From NCBI GenBank assembly GCA_017416765.1, contig JAFQBE010000005.1, positions 43,877 through 107,876 of the forward strand: a stretch of DNA of 64,000 nucleotides, given 5' to 3'. The stretch is from Clostridia bacterium. Its GTDB lineage: Bacteria > Bacillota > Clostridia > Oscillospirales > Acutalibacteraceae. A program made the position numbers and the translations under genes. Shown in pieces: positions 51,596 through 60,662 of this stretch; position 1 is the first letter of the stretch, and each line of letters starts with the position of its first letter. Under the pieces are notes generated by a model, which saw only the letters and a program-made list of their open reading frames with translations, searched no databases and was not told where the DNA came from.

Positions 51596-51629
51596 GCAAA
51601 CAGGCGAGCCTTACGGCTCGCCTGTTTGC
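51596..51629. terminator. 15-bp perfect hairpin
   Basis: GCAAACAGGCGAGCC-TTAC-GGCTCGCCTGTTTGC. The minus-strand side is followed by A/T-rich sequence. The stretch 51630-51954 is AT-rich and has no supported gene. Confidence 0.6.
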
Positions 51630-51954
51630 AAAAGGAAGGAGTAAATGAAAAAGAAACAAAAAGAAGAAATCTGATTAATTAAGTGGGAAGCATATGTTGC
51701 TTTCCTTGACATAATATTACAATAAAAAACATTGCAATTTGATAATAAATAGTGACAATTTTGTGAACAAATTGTAAACGATTTCTTGCAAAAATATTTC
51801 AAATTATTTTTTATTGTTAAAATGTGAAAAAATTGTGGAAATTCTTCCGACATATAGTGCTGTTTAGTGTAATAAAGTACCACTAATCGGCTTTTTCACC
51901 GAAATCCACAAGGTTTTCCACAAAAAGTCCGTCGTTTTGTGTGCAAAAAAGCCC

Positions 51955-51983
51955 TTGACACATGAAATTTTATTTAGTATAAT
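51955..51983 (+). promoter_or_regulatory. promoter of ylxM-ffh operon
   Basis: TTGACA (51955-51960), a 17-bp spacer and TATAAT (51978-51983). It excludes the longer frame starting at 51937 and supports the TTG start at 52036. Confidence 0.9.
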
Positions 51984-52035
51984 ACGTGACTGTAAAGAAA
52001 AATTGCTTTACACTCAACTAAAGGGGGAGAACCTT

Positions 52036-52401
52036 TTGGCAAAGAATCTTGAGGTCACGGTCTTGCTCGATTTCTACGGCGAGATGCTGACGGAAAAGCA
52101 ACGCAGCTTTTTGGAATATTATTATAACGATGACCTTTCACTTTCCGAAATTGCGGAAAATGAAGGTATCACAAGGCAGGGTGTGCGCGACGCTATAAAG
52201 CGTGCGGAGGCTCAGCTTTTCGATATGGAAAACAAGCTCGGTCTGCTTGCCCGTTTTGAGGAACAGCGAAAAGGTCTTGAAGAAATAACCGAGTGTGCAA
52301 ACTTGATTTTTGAACAGAATATGCGTTTCGGTCTCTCCCGCGAAATCAACGAAGCAACGGTACGCATCCGTGCGATAGCCGCAATGCTCACCGAAAACTG
52401 A
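52036..52401 (+). CDS. ylxM: YlxM-type SRP-associated helix-turn-helix protein
   Basis: 121 residues, TTG start 8 nt after GGGGGAG. Sigma-70 region-4-like HTH: 'VLLDFYGEMLTEKQRSFLEYYYNDDLSLSEIAE' and 'GITRQGVRDAIKRAEAQL', followed by a helical tail. YlxM proteins are almost always encoded next to ffh and are linked to the signal recognition particle. First gene of the operon, 50 bp ahead of ffh. Confidence 0.92.
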   Translation: MAKNLEVTVLLDFYGEMLTEKQRSFLEYYYNDDLSLSEIAENEGITRQGVRDAIKRAEAQLFDMENKLGLLARFEEQRKGLEEITECANLIFEQNMRFGLSREINEATVRIRAIAAMLTEN

Positions 52402-52451
52402 TTAACAACTACTCTTTACATATTATATCAGATTAAAAGGAAGTGTATTTC

Positions 52452-53789
52452 TTGGCATTCGAAGGTCTTTCAGACAGACTGGAATCAGCGTTTCAACGCC
52501 TTAAAAGCAAGGGCAGCCTTACCGAACACGATGTCCGTGAGGCTATGCGTGAGGTTCGTCTGGCACTTCTTGAGGCAGACGTTAACTTCAAGGTTGCCAA
52601 GGATTTCACCAACACGGTAACCGAGCGTGCAATCGGCGCACAGGTTATGGAAAGCCTTACTCCCGGTCAGATGGTTATTAAAATAGTCAACGAAGAATTG
52701 ACTAACCTTATGGGCGGTACACAGACAAGGCTCACCTCTGCACCCCATCCGCCTACAGTAATCATGATGTGCGGTCTGCAGGGCTCAGGTAAAACCACAC
52801 ACAGTGCCAAAATTGCCCTTATGCTCAAAAAGCAGGGTCACAGACCCTTGCTTGTAGCCTGCGATATTTACCGCCCCGCTGCTATCAAGCAGCTGCAGGT
52901 TGTCGGTGAACAGGCTGGTGTACCTGTTTTTGAAATGGGTCAGACGGACCCTGTAACAATTGCTACGGAAGCTATTAAGCTTGCAAAGGACCAGGGCTAC
53001 GATTATGTATTCCTTGATACTGCAGGCCGACTTCATATAGACGAAGACCTGATGAACGAGCTCAAAGCCGTAAAAGGTGCCGTTCACCCGCACGAAATCC
53101 TGCTTGTTGTTGACTCAATGACCGGTCAGGATGCAGTTACAGTAGCCAACGGCTTTAACGATGCCTTAGGTATTGACGGTCTTGTTCTCACAAAGCTGGA
53201 CGGTGATACCCGCGGCGGTGCTGCTCTTTCCGCAAGGGCTGTAACAGGCAAGCCAATCAAGTTTGTCGGTATAGGTGAAAAGCTTGAGGACCTCGATGTT
53301 TTCCACCCCGACCGAATGGCATCCCGTATTCTCGGCATGGGCGACATGCTTTCCCTTATCGAAAAGGCAGAGCAGGCGCTTGACGAGAAAAAGGCAAAAG
53401 AGCTTGAAGAAAAAATCCGCAGAAACAAGTTCGACATGAACGATTTGCTTGACCAGTTCCAGCAAATCCGCAAAATGGGCTCAATCAAGGATATGCTCGG
53501 TATGATTCCGGGCGTAAACAAACAGCTCAAGGATGTTGAAGTTGATGAAAGTCAGTTTGACAGAATTCAGGCTATAATCCTTTCCATGACTCCGCAGGAA
53601 CGCGAAAATCCCGATATAATCAATCCCTCGCGTAAGCGCCGTATTGCAGCGGGCTGCGGTATGCAGGTTGAAGATGTCAACCGTCTGCTTACCCAGTTCA
53701 AGCAGATGCAGAAAATGTTCAAGCAGTTTGGCGGCAAGGGCATGGGCAAGCGCTTCCACCACGGAAAAGGTAAAAGAAAGCGCAAATAA
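52452..53789 (+). CDS. ffh: signal recognition particle protein Ffh
   Basis: 445 residues, TTG start 8 nt after AAAGGAAG. N domain 1-85, G domain with 'GLQGSGKTTHSAKIA' (G1), 'DIYRPAAIKQL', 'DTAGR' (G3), 'TKLDGDTRGGAALS' (G4) and 'GIGEKLEDLDVFHPDRMA'; M domain about 300-430 with the Met-rich RNA- and signal-peptide-binding helices ('MQVEDVNRLLTQFKQMQKMFKQF') and a basic tail. Delivers nascent membrane and secreted proteins to FtsY/SecYEG. Typical size. Confidence 0.97.
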   Translation: MAFEGLSDRLESAFQRLKSKGSLTEHDVREAMREVRLALLEADVNFKVAKDFTNTVTERAIGAQVMESLTPGQMVIKIVNEELTNLMGGTQTRLTSAPHPPTVIMMCGLQGSGKTTHSAKIALMLKKQGHRPLLVACDIYRPAAIKQLQVVGEQAGVPVFEMGQTDPVTIATEAIKLAKDQGYDYVFLDTAGRLHIDEDLMNELKAVKGAVHPHEILLVVDSMTGQDAVTVANGFNDALGIDGLVLTKLDGDTRGGAALSARAVTGKPIKFVGIGEKLEDLDVFHPDRMASRILGMGDMLSLIEKAEQALDEKKAKELEEKIRRNKFDMNDLLDQFQQIRKMGSIKDMLGMIPGVNKQLKDVEVDESQFDRIQAIILSMTPQERENPDIINPSRKRRIAAGCGMQVEDVNRLLTQFKQMQKMFKQFGGKGMGKRFHHGKGKRKRK

Positions 53790-53877
53790 AATCGGTAAAA
53801 TCAATATGCACGAATAGAATAAGGTATATTGTAATTTTATAAAAAAATTATTATTATATATTTGGAGGAAATTTCAA

Positions 53878-54123
53878 ATGGCAGTAAAAATCAGACTGCG
53901 CCGTATGGGCGCAAAGAAGGCACCCTTCTACCGTATCGTTGTTGCTGATTCACGTTATCCCCGTGATGGCAGATTCATCGAAGAAATCGGCACATATGAC
54001 GCAATGAAGGAACCCGCAGAAATCAAGATCGACGCTGAAAAGGCTCAGCAGTGGATTAAGAACGGCGCACAGCCCACAGACACAGTTAAGTCAATCCTTA
54101 AAAAGTCAGGCGTTATCGGCTGA
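53878..54123 (+). CDS. rpsP: 30S ribosomal protein S16
   Basis: 81 residues with the S16 signature '[25 protein letters not shown]', '[12 protein letters not shown]' and '[23 protein letters not shown]'. Binds 16S rRNA early in 30S assembly. SD TTGGAGG. Third gene of the operon, 88 bp after ffh. Confidence 0.97.
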   Translation: MAVKIRLRRMGAKKAPFYRIVVADSRYPRDGRFIEEIGTYDAMKEPAEIKIDAEKAQQWIKNGAQPTDTVKSILKKSGVIG

Positions 54124-54163
54124 TTGAATTAATCGGCTGAAAAATATTTCGGAGGTGCTGTCA

Positions 54164-54397
54164 ATGACAGAGCTTTTAATCGCAATCGCGCAGGGTCTTG
54201 TTGAAGACCCGTCGGCAGTAAGTGTTACTGTTGACGAGCCCAACGAAGAGGGCGTAACGGTTTACCACCTTCACGTCGGCGAGAACGATATGGGCAGAGT
54301 AATCGGCAAACAGGGCCGAATTGCCAAGTCTATCCGCACCGTTATGCGTGCCGCTGCGACCCGCAACAACGAGAAAATCGCAGTTGAGATCGAATAA
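54164..54397 (+). CDS. khpA: KH-domain RNA-binding protein KhpA
   Basis: 77 residues from the ATG after GGAGGTG. Single KH domain with 'GRVIGKQGRIAKSIRTVMRAAA' (GxxG loop). KhpA with KhpB binds RNAs and affects cell elongation and division. Its position between rpsP and rimM is the standard Firmicutes order. Confidence 0.93.
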   Translation: MTELLIAIAQGLVEDPSAVSVTVDEPNEEGVTVYHLHVGENDMGRVIGKQGRIAKSIRTVMRAAATRNNEKIAVEIE

Positions 54398-54516
54398 TCT
54401 CGCATACAAAGTTCCCATTCTGTAATAGAACATCATTTGCTCTATGTGCTTTTTCGAAAGAATAAAAGCCATAGGGCTATTGGTGTTTATAAAATGAAAT
54501 TAAGGTGTCAGAGAAA

Positions 54517-55038
54517 ATGTTAAAGCAATATCTTGAATTGGCTCAGATTGTATCAACTCACGGTGTCCGCGGTGAGCTGCGCGTAAATCCATGGTGTGAC
54601 AGTCCCGAGTTTGCATGCAAATTTAAAACGGTATATCTCGACGATAAGGGCGAAAAGCCGGTGAAGGTTGTTTCTTCCCGTCCTCATGGCAATGTTGCGC
54701 TGATGAAGCTGGAGGGGATAGATACCGTTGAGCAGGCACAGGCAATGCGTAATAAAATTCTTTATATGAACCGTAAGGATGCAAAGCTGCCTGAAGGCAG
54801 CTGGTTTATTGCTGACCTTATCGGCTGTAAGGCACACGATGCGGACGATGAAACAAAAATATGGGGTACTGTTACCGATGTAAGTCAGACGGGTGCGAAC
54901 GATGTCTGGCACATTACGGCAGAAAACGGTAAGGAATACCTTATCCCTGTTATTCCGCCTGTAGTTATCAGCACGGATGTTGAAAACGGAAGGGTAGTTA
55001 TCAGGCCGCTGAAGGGAATTTTTGACGATGAGGATTGA
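54517..55038 (+). CDS. rimM: 16S rRNA processing protein RimM
   Basis: 173 residues from the ATG 9 nt after AAGGTG. N-terminal beta-barrel 'LELAQIVSTHGVRGELRVNP', 'GIDTVEQAQAMRNKILYM' and a C-terminal PRC-like domain ('SWFIADLIGCKA', 'KEYLIPVIPPVV'). Needed for 30S maturation around the head of 16S rRNA. Ends 11 nt inside trmD, showing translational coupling. Confidence 0.94.
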   Translation: MLKQYLELAQIVSTHGVRGELRVNPWCDSPEFACKFKTVYLDDKGEKPVKVVSSRPHGNVALMKLEGIDTVEQAQAMRNKILYMNRKDAKLPEGSWFIADLIGCKAHDADDETKIWGTVTDVSQTGANDVWHITAENGKEYLIPVIPPVVISTDVENGRVVIRPLKGIFDDED

Positions 55039-55753
55039 TATAATGACCCTTTTTCCTGAAATGTGTGAAACCGTTGTAAGCAAAAGCGTACTCGGCAGGG
55101 CAAGGGAAAAGGGCTTGGTGGAAATAAACTGCCGCAATATACGCAAATATACGATTGATAAGCACCGCAGGGTGGACGATGCACCCTACGGAGGCGGTTC
55201 GGGCATGGTTATGCAGGCTCAGCCGGTATACGATTGTTATAAATCTCTTTGTGAAGATTTGGGCAAAAAACCGCACGTAATTTATATGTCACCGCAGGGG
55301 AGTGTACTGACTCAAAAGAAGGCAATTGAGCTGCTTGAATACGATAATATAGCCCTTCTTTGCGGACATTATGAGGGTATTGATGAACGCGTACTCGAAG
55401 AAATAGTTGACGAAGAAATTTCAATCGGCGACTATGTTCTTACAGGTGGTGAGCTGCCTGCAATAATAGTTGCGGACAGCGTTTGCCGCATGATTCCGGG
55501 TGTGCTTTCAAGCGATGAAAGCTTTATGAACGAAAGCCACTATAATTCTCTGCTTGAGCATCCGCAGTATACACGACCCGAGGAATGGCAGGGTAAGCGT
55601 GTGCCGGATGTACTGCTCAGCGGTCACCACGCAAATATTCAGAAATGGCAGCGTGAAAAACAGCTTGAGCGTACCCTTGCAAAGCGCCCCGATATGCTCG
55701 AAAAAGCAGAGCTTACGAAGAATGATAAAGAGTATCTGAAAAAGATAAGGTAA
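55028..55753 (+). CDS. trmD: tRNA (guanine-37-N1)-methyltransferase TrmD
   Basis: 241 residues from the ATG within the rimM stop region. SPOUT fold with a trefoil knot: 'MRIDIMTLFPEMCE', 'DAPYGGGSGMVMQ', 'LLCGHYEGIDERVLEE', 'EISIGDYVLTGGELPA' and the C-terminal 'VPDVLLSGHHANIQKW'. Makes m1G37 to prevent frameshifting. Last gene of the operon; rplS, the usual next gene, is not there. Confidence 0.96.
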   Translation: MRIDIMTLFPEMCETVVSKSVLGRAREKGLVEINCRNIRKYTIDKHRRVDDAPYGGGSGMVMQAQPVYDCYKSLCEDLGKKPHVIYMSPQGSVLTQKKAIELLEYDNIALLCGHYEGIDERVLEEIVDEEISIGDYVLTGGELPAIIVADSVCRMIPGVLSSDESFMNESHYNSLLEHPQYTRPEEWQGKRVPDVLLSGHHANIQKWQREKQLERTLAKRPDMLEKAELTKNDKEYLKKIR

Positions 55754-55985
55754 ATGCAGAGAGGTTATTTTTATGGATTTACCCAAAAGATAATTACATA
55801 GATATGGTATAACATAAGAACAATTTTATTAAAGCGGTTTAAAAGATTAACCGCTGCTCAGCTTACTAATGCATATGAAATAAATATCAACCTTGGGGTA
55901 TAGCCGTCAGCAAGTACTGAAAACTGCACTGCCGCTGTTTTCGGTCAGCGGTATCCTTATAACTAATCAAAATAAGCTTTTTAAA
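55754..55985 (+). other. gene-free stretch after trmD with two small hairpins
   Basis: No ORF is supported. AGCGGTT/AACCGCT (55833-55855) and CCGCTG/CAGCGG (about 55933-55952) are the only dyads. The usual rplS gene is absent. Nothing here matches an RNA family I recognise. Confidence 0.4.
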
Positions 55986-56036
55986 ATACAATCAGGTGCA
56001 AAGGGATAAACTTCCGTTGCACCTGATTGTATCTTT
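55986..56036. terminator. Rho-independent terminator
   Basis: ATACAATCAGGTGCAA/TTGCACCTGATTGTAT with a 15-nt loop followed by cttttat; it separates the trmD operon from the convergent lipoprotein gene. Confidence 0.85.
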
Positions 56037-56129
56037 TATATTATACTTTTCTGTGAATATTAGTGGGAAAAAACTTAATTGCGGAATTGTACATGCAAAT
56101 CCATTGACCGTTAAGGCAAATTTCGTAAA

Positions 56130-58106
56130 TCAATACCCGTATTCAGGATAAATATATTCCTCGCTCCATGTACAGTTTTCTGTTGTAATATCTTCAAGGA
56201 ACATAAAATACGATGTTTCCCAATAACCGAAAGTACAGTTTCGGAAAGAAAGAGAAGAATTATCTGTTTTTTCAAAATAACCGAATCCGTCTGAATCTTT
56301 CATTGTACAATCAGTAAATTCAAATGTGCCGTTGGCATCGACAATCATAATAGGACCGTATGAACAATCACGGATTACAGTATTCTTTACATAAACATCT
56401 CCTGTTCCGTCTTTTGCTCCGATACCGTATACACCGCAGCCGAAAAGGTCCATAGAGTTGAGGTTTATATTTTGACAAACCGAAAAATTCAGAACATTAC
56501 CGGAACAATCACCCGTTTCAGTGTGTCCCATAGTAATTCCAGATAAATCAATGTTAGAGCAGTATTCAAAATTAATTACTGCAGCATACCTCGGAGCAAC
56601 TACAATTTCAGTATCATTTGGTTTTCCGGTTTCACCTCTTATACTAAGGTAAGACAAGTCGGTTATAACAAGCTCGGCACCGTCATAACATTCACGCACT
56701 TTTACATGTTCGTTTAACTCATTCCATGATTCACCTTGCGTTTCCCAGATATTAGCAATATTGTAGCTCAGATTGTAAAATCCGCTTTTAATAATTATAT
56801 TTGTATTTGGTGCAATTGCATTAATTAACTGTTCTGATGTACTGGCATAAACGGTTTTCATTGGTATTCCGCTTTTTTCAACAGAGTAAAACAAACCGGA
56901 TGGATTGCCGCTTTTATCAGAAAGCAGAAGCTTATCCGGTGAAGTAGGCACTGCAAAGATATTGTCACCTTTGTAAAGTAAACCCATATCAGTTTCGCAG
57001 ATTTGTTTGATTTTGCCGTCTTTAAGACCGAATACGCTTAAAAACATTGATTCGCTGCCATCACTGAAAATATAAAGGAAGCTGTCACCTTCTTTAGTTT
57101 TCACATAATACGGATTAATATCATAAGCAAACCAATCAACCTCAAAATCTGAATTTTCTAAATATATACCCAGCGTGTAATAATTTCGTTTGTAATTGTC
57201 ATAATTGCCTGTAACGATGAGTTCTTCCGTCTTTTTATCGTTTGTAATATCTGTAAAAAATGCTGAATCAAAAGGCATGCTTACAACATAGGCATCAGGT
57301 ATTGCAGTGTATTTCTTATTGAAAATTTCAGGATATTCTGCAAATGTAACTGTTGCAATCTGAATACCGAAATTTGTGGGAGCAATAGCACCCGGGTTAA
57401 AATAAAAGGTTATGCCGTTATAATCAAGCACCCAAGTGATATCTTCCTCCGGAGTGTTTTTGAAATAATCCGGAATGGCAGTTTCACCGTCAAAATCTCC
57501 TTGCCACATACGGCTTGTTATTTCTTTTTCAACTATTTCGGGTATTTTGGAAACATCCTTCAAAACATCAGAAAGAACAAGTAGTTTTCCGCTTTCGGTA
57601 TCGTAATTAAGTCCGTTAAAGTGCCTTGAATCTTCCGTAGCGTAATCCTCAAGAATACTTACCGCAATGCTGTCAGCACGCCTGACAAGAACATCAAGCG
57701 TTGAAACATAGGTTGAAAAAGCTTCGCTGTCATTCAAAAATTCTTCGGTAGCAGTAACGGTAAAATTATCCTTTTCTTCTTCCATTGCTTTTTTTCTCAT
57801 CAGGGAAGTTTCTGTAAGTGCTTTTGTTAGGTTCGGATATTCCTTCTCCATTGATTTATCAAGGGTAACATCCGTATATTCGCTTCTCACAAGCATTTCA
57901 GGATAATCTTCATACCATTCATAATGAGAAATATATTCTTTGTTAAGTGAAAGAACGGTTATTTCTTCGCTTATTTCATTTTCGGCATTCTGTGTTGTTG
58001 TCTTGTTAGTTGTAGCCTCCTGCGGAGAATCATCTCCGCAAGAGGTAAAAGCAATCATGAAACACAAGACAAGTAATATGCCTATAATTCTTTTTAACTT
58101 ATCCAT
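56130..58106 (-). CDS. lipoprotein with RsiV-like domain and beta-helix
   Basis: 658 residues. Lipobox at about 21-24 (FTSC) after a signal peptide. Residues 45-270 resemble the DUF4163/DUF3298 (RsiV/PdaC-like) pair: 'FNGLNYDTESGKLLVLSDVL' and 'WVLDYNGITFYFNPGAIAP'. The C-terminal third (about 480-640) is a right-handed parallel beta-helix ('NIDLSGITMGHTETGDCSGN', 'YVKNTVIRDCSYGPIM'), as in NosD- or pectate-lyase-like folds. No catalytic residues are clear. Co-transcribed with the next lipoprotein (5-nt gap). Confidence 0.75.
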   Translation of the reverse strand: MDKLKRIIGILLVLCFMIAFTSCGDDSPQEATTNKTTTQNAENEISEEITVLSLNKEYISHYEWYEDYPEMLVRSEYTDVTLDKSMEKEYPNLTKALTETSLMRKKAMEEEKDNFTVTATEEFLNDSEAFSTYVSTLDVLVRRADSIAVSILEDYATEDSRHFNGLNYDTESGKLLVLSDVLKDVSKIPEIVEKEITSRMWQGDFDGETAIPDYFKNTPEEDITWVLDYNGITFYFNPGAIAPTNFGIQIATVTFAEYPEIFNKKYTAIPDAYVVSMPFDSAFFTDITNDKKTEELIVTGNYDNYKRNYYTLGIYLENSDFEVDWFAYDINPYYVKTKEGDSFLYIFSDGSESMFLSVFGLKDGKIKQICETDMGLLYKGDNIFAVPTSPDKLLLSDKSGNPSGLFYSVEKSGIPMKTVYASTSEQLINAIAPNTNIIIKSGFYNLSYNIANIWETQGESWNELNEHVKVRECYDGAELVITDLSYLSIRGETGKPNDTEIVVAPRYAAVINFEYCSNIDLSGITMGHTETGDCSGNVLNFSVCQNINLNSMDLFGCGVYGIGAKDGTGDVYVKNTVIRDCSYGPIMIVDANGTFEFTDCTMKDSDGFGYFEKTDNSSLSFRNCTFGYWETSYFMFLEDITTENCTWSEEYIYPEYGY

Positions 58107-58111
58107 TAATA

Positions 58112-59542
58112 TCAGAATCCTTTGACGATGAACGCTACAAGCTCGGTTGCCGAACGGTCTTCGCGTTCATCTGTCATAATTGTAATAATACTTCCGTCAT
58201 CAAGAACTGCAGAATCGCAGAACCACGGATAATTTGTGCTGAACAGTTCGCCGTCGGAAATTTCGGAAATGAATGTACCGTTGTTATCCCAAAGAAGAAC
58301 ATCTCTCATATTGCCGTCAAAAGCAATGTAGCCGTTTGCAGTCTGAGTAACAAATGTTACACTTCCGAGACCTTCACCTTCAGCATCGCAGAGTGTTTTC
58401 TGAAGAACACCGTCTTTGTTGTAAACGAAAACCTTGTGACCGCTGTCATCGGCTGCATTTGCACAGACATAAATATGGTTTTCATCAACACAGAGCTGCA
58501 TTATTGTATCTGCTTCTTTGAAGGTTACGGGAGTTGAGGTGTATGTACTGCCGTTGAAGTTAACAATCGCACACTCGTTGGAAGTGAAGAAGTTAACGCC
58601 CCAAGTACCGGAAGGATGAATTGCGAGGTTATCAATGTCTTCGTATGTTGCAACTGTTTTGCCGTCTTTTATGCAGAGAATGTCGTTCATCGAGCCGCTT
58701 ACCCAGAGTGTGCCGTCTGCGGTTGCTTCAACTCTGTCATAATCGTCTTCGGGAAGCTCGATTTTATTAACAAAGGCAAGAGCTGTACCGTCATAGTGGC
58801 ATTCGCTGAGCTCGCCGTCAACAAGAATATATGCTCTGTCACCGATTGCGGCAACGGAATGGTCGAAGGTTTCAAAGGTTGTAACGGGTGCTTCAAAGGG
58901 AACAAATTCCGATGCTATTGTGAATGCGCCTGCATTTACGCTTGCAGCATCTGCCGAGAACCTTTCACCTTCCCACTCCCAAGGACCGTCTTCATTTCCG
59001 ATATCCTCAAGCTTGAAGGTTATACCGTCAAGGAGAGCCTGAATACGGCTGTCGTTTATATCGACTGTGTCAAACTCAACATAAACCGAGGCATTTGCGT
59101 TTTCAACACGGTTAAAATAAATGAGTGTGTCATCACCGTCGTCATATTTAAGAAGGTCAACGCCGCCGACTTTTACGGTTTCATAAGCGTTGTTTTCCTT
59201 GTATTCATACTGATTAAAGCCGTAATATACAAGGTCCTCACGGAAATCGTATGGCTCGTCAATTTCAACGCTGATTGTTGCCTCAACCAAGTAATATTCA
59301 TTATCCTCGGGGTCGAGAATCTGAAGAACAGCTTTTGAGTATTCCTCTTCATTTGTGAAGTCGTCTTCAATATTTATCCAATCGCCGCCGAAATCAACGG
59401 TAAAGAGCGATGCTTCAATGGCTGCATCGGAACTGGCAGACGGCTGTTTTGTGGTATCGGGCTTTTCGGGAGTATCTTCACCGCAAGCGGCAAAGGAAAA
59501 TAACATTGCAAGCGCGAGAAGAACTGCAAGTAATTTTTTCAT
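58112..59542 (-). CDS. lipoprotein with beta-propeller-like domain
   Basis: 476 residues. Lipobox FAAC near residue 20 after a signal peptide. An acidic linker, then an N-terminal domain about 45-180, and a C-terminal beta-propeller-like region about 200-476 with repeated 'DGTLWVSGSMNDILCIKDG', 'NGYIAFDGNMRDVLLWDNNG' and 'DDGSIITIMTDE' blades. No enzymatic motif visible. Surface-exposed sensor or binding protein by architecture. Confidence 0.72.
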   Translation of the reverse strand: MKKLLAVLLALAMLFSFAACGEDTPEKPDTTKQPSASSDAAIEASLFTVDFGGDWINIEDDFTNEEEYSKAVLQILDPEDNEYYLVEATISVEIDEPYDFREDLVYYGFNQYEYKENNAYETVKVGGVDLLKYDDGDDTLIYFNRVENANASVYVEFDTVDINDSRIQALLDGITFKLEDIGNEDGPWEWEGERFSADAASVNAGAFTIASEFVPFEAPVTTFETFDHSVAAIGDRAYILVDGELSECHYDGTALAFVNKIELPEDDYDRVEATADGTLWVSGSMNDILCIKDGKTVATYEDIDNLAIHPSGTWGVNFFTSNECAIVNFNGSTYTSTPVTFKEADTIMQLCVDENHIYVCANAADDSGHKVFVYNKDGVLQKTLCDAEGEGLGSVTFVTQTANGYIAFDGNMRDVLLWDNNGTFISEISDGELFSTNYPWFCDSAVLDDGSIITIMTDEREDRSATELVAFIVKGF

Positions 59543-59566
59543 AGTGTAATATCTCCTTTATTCTAT

Positions 59567-60178
59567 TTATGCCCAGGGGTCTTCTTCTACGGGTACGCGG
59601 ATATCCGAAAGGCATTGGATTTCAACAAGGAACCATTGACCTGTTGAAGGCTTTCTGCGAAGCTTCATAGGCCTCGGGTTATCCGCACCGCCGCTCTGAA
59701 CATAGAGCGTTGCCCAATCTGCATTATCAAAGGAATAAGGATTTTCGATAACTGTAATTTTATAGGGTACATTGGGCTTATAGCTGTTCTGCGGAGTTGC
59801 ACCCTCAAAATACGAGCGTGCTTTATACGGGTCAGAGCCGAGATGCTCTTTAATAAACTGCTTTTCAAAGCCGCTTACTTCGCCCGGACCTTTTAAGAAG
59901 TTGAGCATTTCAATTGTTGCATCGGGGTTGTGCTCATAATTGCACAAAGCCGCAAGTGTGAGCGCCGTTGTTTTGAAGGCGGAATCAAGGTTTGCTTCGG
60001 GCAGAGCCTGAAGCTCGGCAACATTTGTCGGAAGTGAAGCAAAGGTAAAGGTTTCGGTATGGTTTCTGCCTTTGCCCACAGCCTGTGCTGCGTTGTTTAC
60101 CGCTTTGTTAATACCCTGCGAAACCTCTCTTTTAATTGCGGATTCTGCCTGCCTTTTAAGTGAATCAAATAATCCCAT
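59567..60178 (-). CDS. DUF6935-family protein
   Basis: 203 residues. N-terminus 'MGLFDSLKRQAESAIKREV' then 'NKAVNNAAQAVG', like other members of this cluster family, followed by a conserved domain ('LAALCNYEHNPDATIEMLNFLKGPGEVS', 'YKARSYFEGATPQNSY', 'PYKITVIENPYSFDN') that matches DUF6935 by recall. Cytosolic, no signal. Function unknown; genes of this kind sit next to TPM and zinc-ribbon proteins in Clostridia, as here. Confidence 0.7.
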   Translation of the reverse strand: MGLFDSLKRQAESAIKREVSQGINKAVNNAAQAVGKGRNHTETFTFASLPTNVAELQALPEANLDSAFKTTALTLAALCNYEHNPDATIEMLNFLKGPGEVSGFEKQFIKEHLGSDPYKARSYFEGATPQNSYKPNVPYKITVIENPYSFDNADWATLYVQSGGADNPRPMKLRRKPSTGQWFLVEIQCLSDIRVPVEEDPWA

Positions 60179-60190
60179 TGGTAATTCCTC

Positions 60191-60646
60191 CTATTCTTTA
60201 ATAAACCTGTAATTTATAAAGGTAAAATATCCGCTTTCGTCAAACGCTTTTACCCATGTTTGAGCTTCTTCGCCAAAAACCTCACCCTTAATTCCGGTAT
60301 CATACCAAAGCTCACCGTCGCGCAGTTCCCACTGAAGCGGTGAATTGGCAATCATACCGTCAACAAGGGTGAAAAATCCCGCCGCAACCTCTTTATCAAC
60401 CTCGGCCTGAGACACGCCTTCGGGCAGGGGCATCAGCATATACAGCTTGCCGTTATCACATATTTTAATCTGCATACCGATAATCTTTTTGCGTTCCTTC
60501 ATTTCTTCATTAACGGCATCTTTATCTGTTTCGTCTATGTAAAGCATAGGTGAATCAAGATACCCTTCTGCCGTCAAATAAACAAGTTCGCCGTTATCAT
60601 TGGATACGCCTATAGAATGAAATTTCCATTTGCCGATAAAATCCAT
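60191..60646 (-). CDS. small lipocalin-like hypothetical protein
   Basis: 151 residues from ATG 60646 ('MDFIGKWKFHSIG'); the longer frame overlaps the previous gene. A beta-rich fold with 'GKWKFHSIG', 'KLYMLMPLPEGVSQ' and 'WELRDGELWYDTGIKGEV' is suggestive of calycin/lipocalin-like small domains. No signal peptide; unknown function. Lies within the same transcript as its neighbours. Confidence 0.6.
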   Translation of the reverse strand: MDFIGKWKFHSIGVSNDNGELVYLTAEGYLDSPMLYIDETDKDAVNEEMKERKKIIGMQIKICDNGKLYMLMPLPEGVSQAEVDKEVAAGFFTLVDGMIANSPLQWELRDGELWYDTGIKGEVFGEEAQTWVKAFDESGYFTFINYRFIKE

Positions 60647-60662
60647 ATATTTTTCTACCAAC

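Noticed and set aside
51645-51674. A 9-codon frame with a good SD (AAGGAAGGAG) after the 15-bp hairpin
   Set aside because: Too short to support; Lys-rich and lacking a promoter of its own. Could be a leader peptide but cannot be judged.
51611-51883. A 90-residue minus-strand reading frame
   Set aside because: It runs through the 15-bp hairpin and AT-rich noncoding sequence, has no SD and no family.
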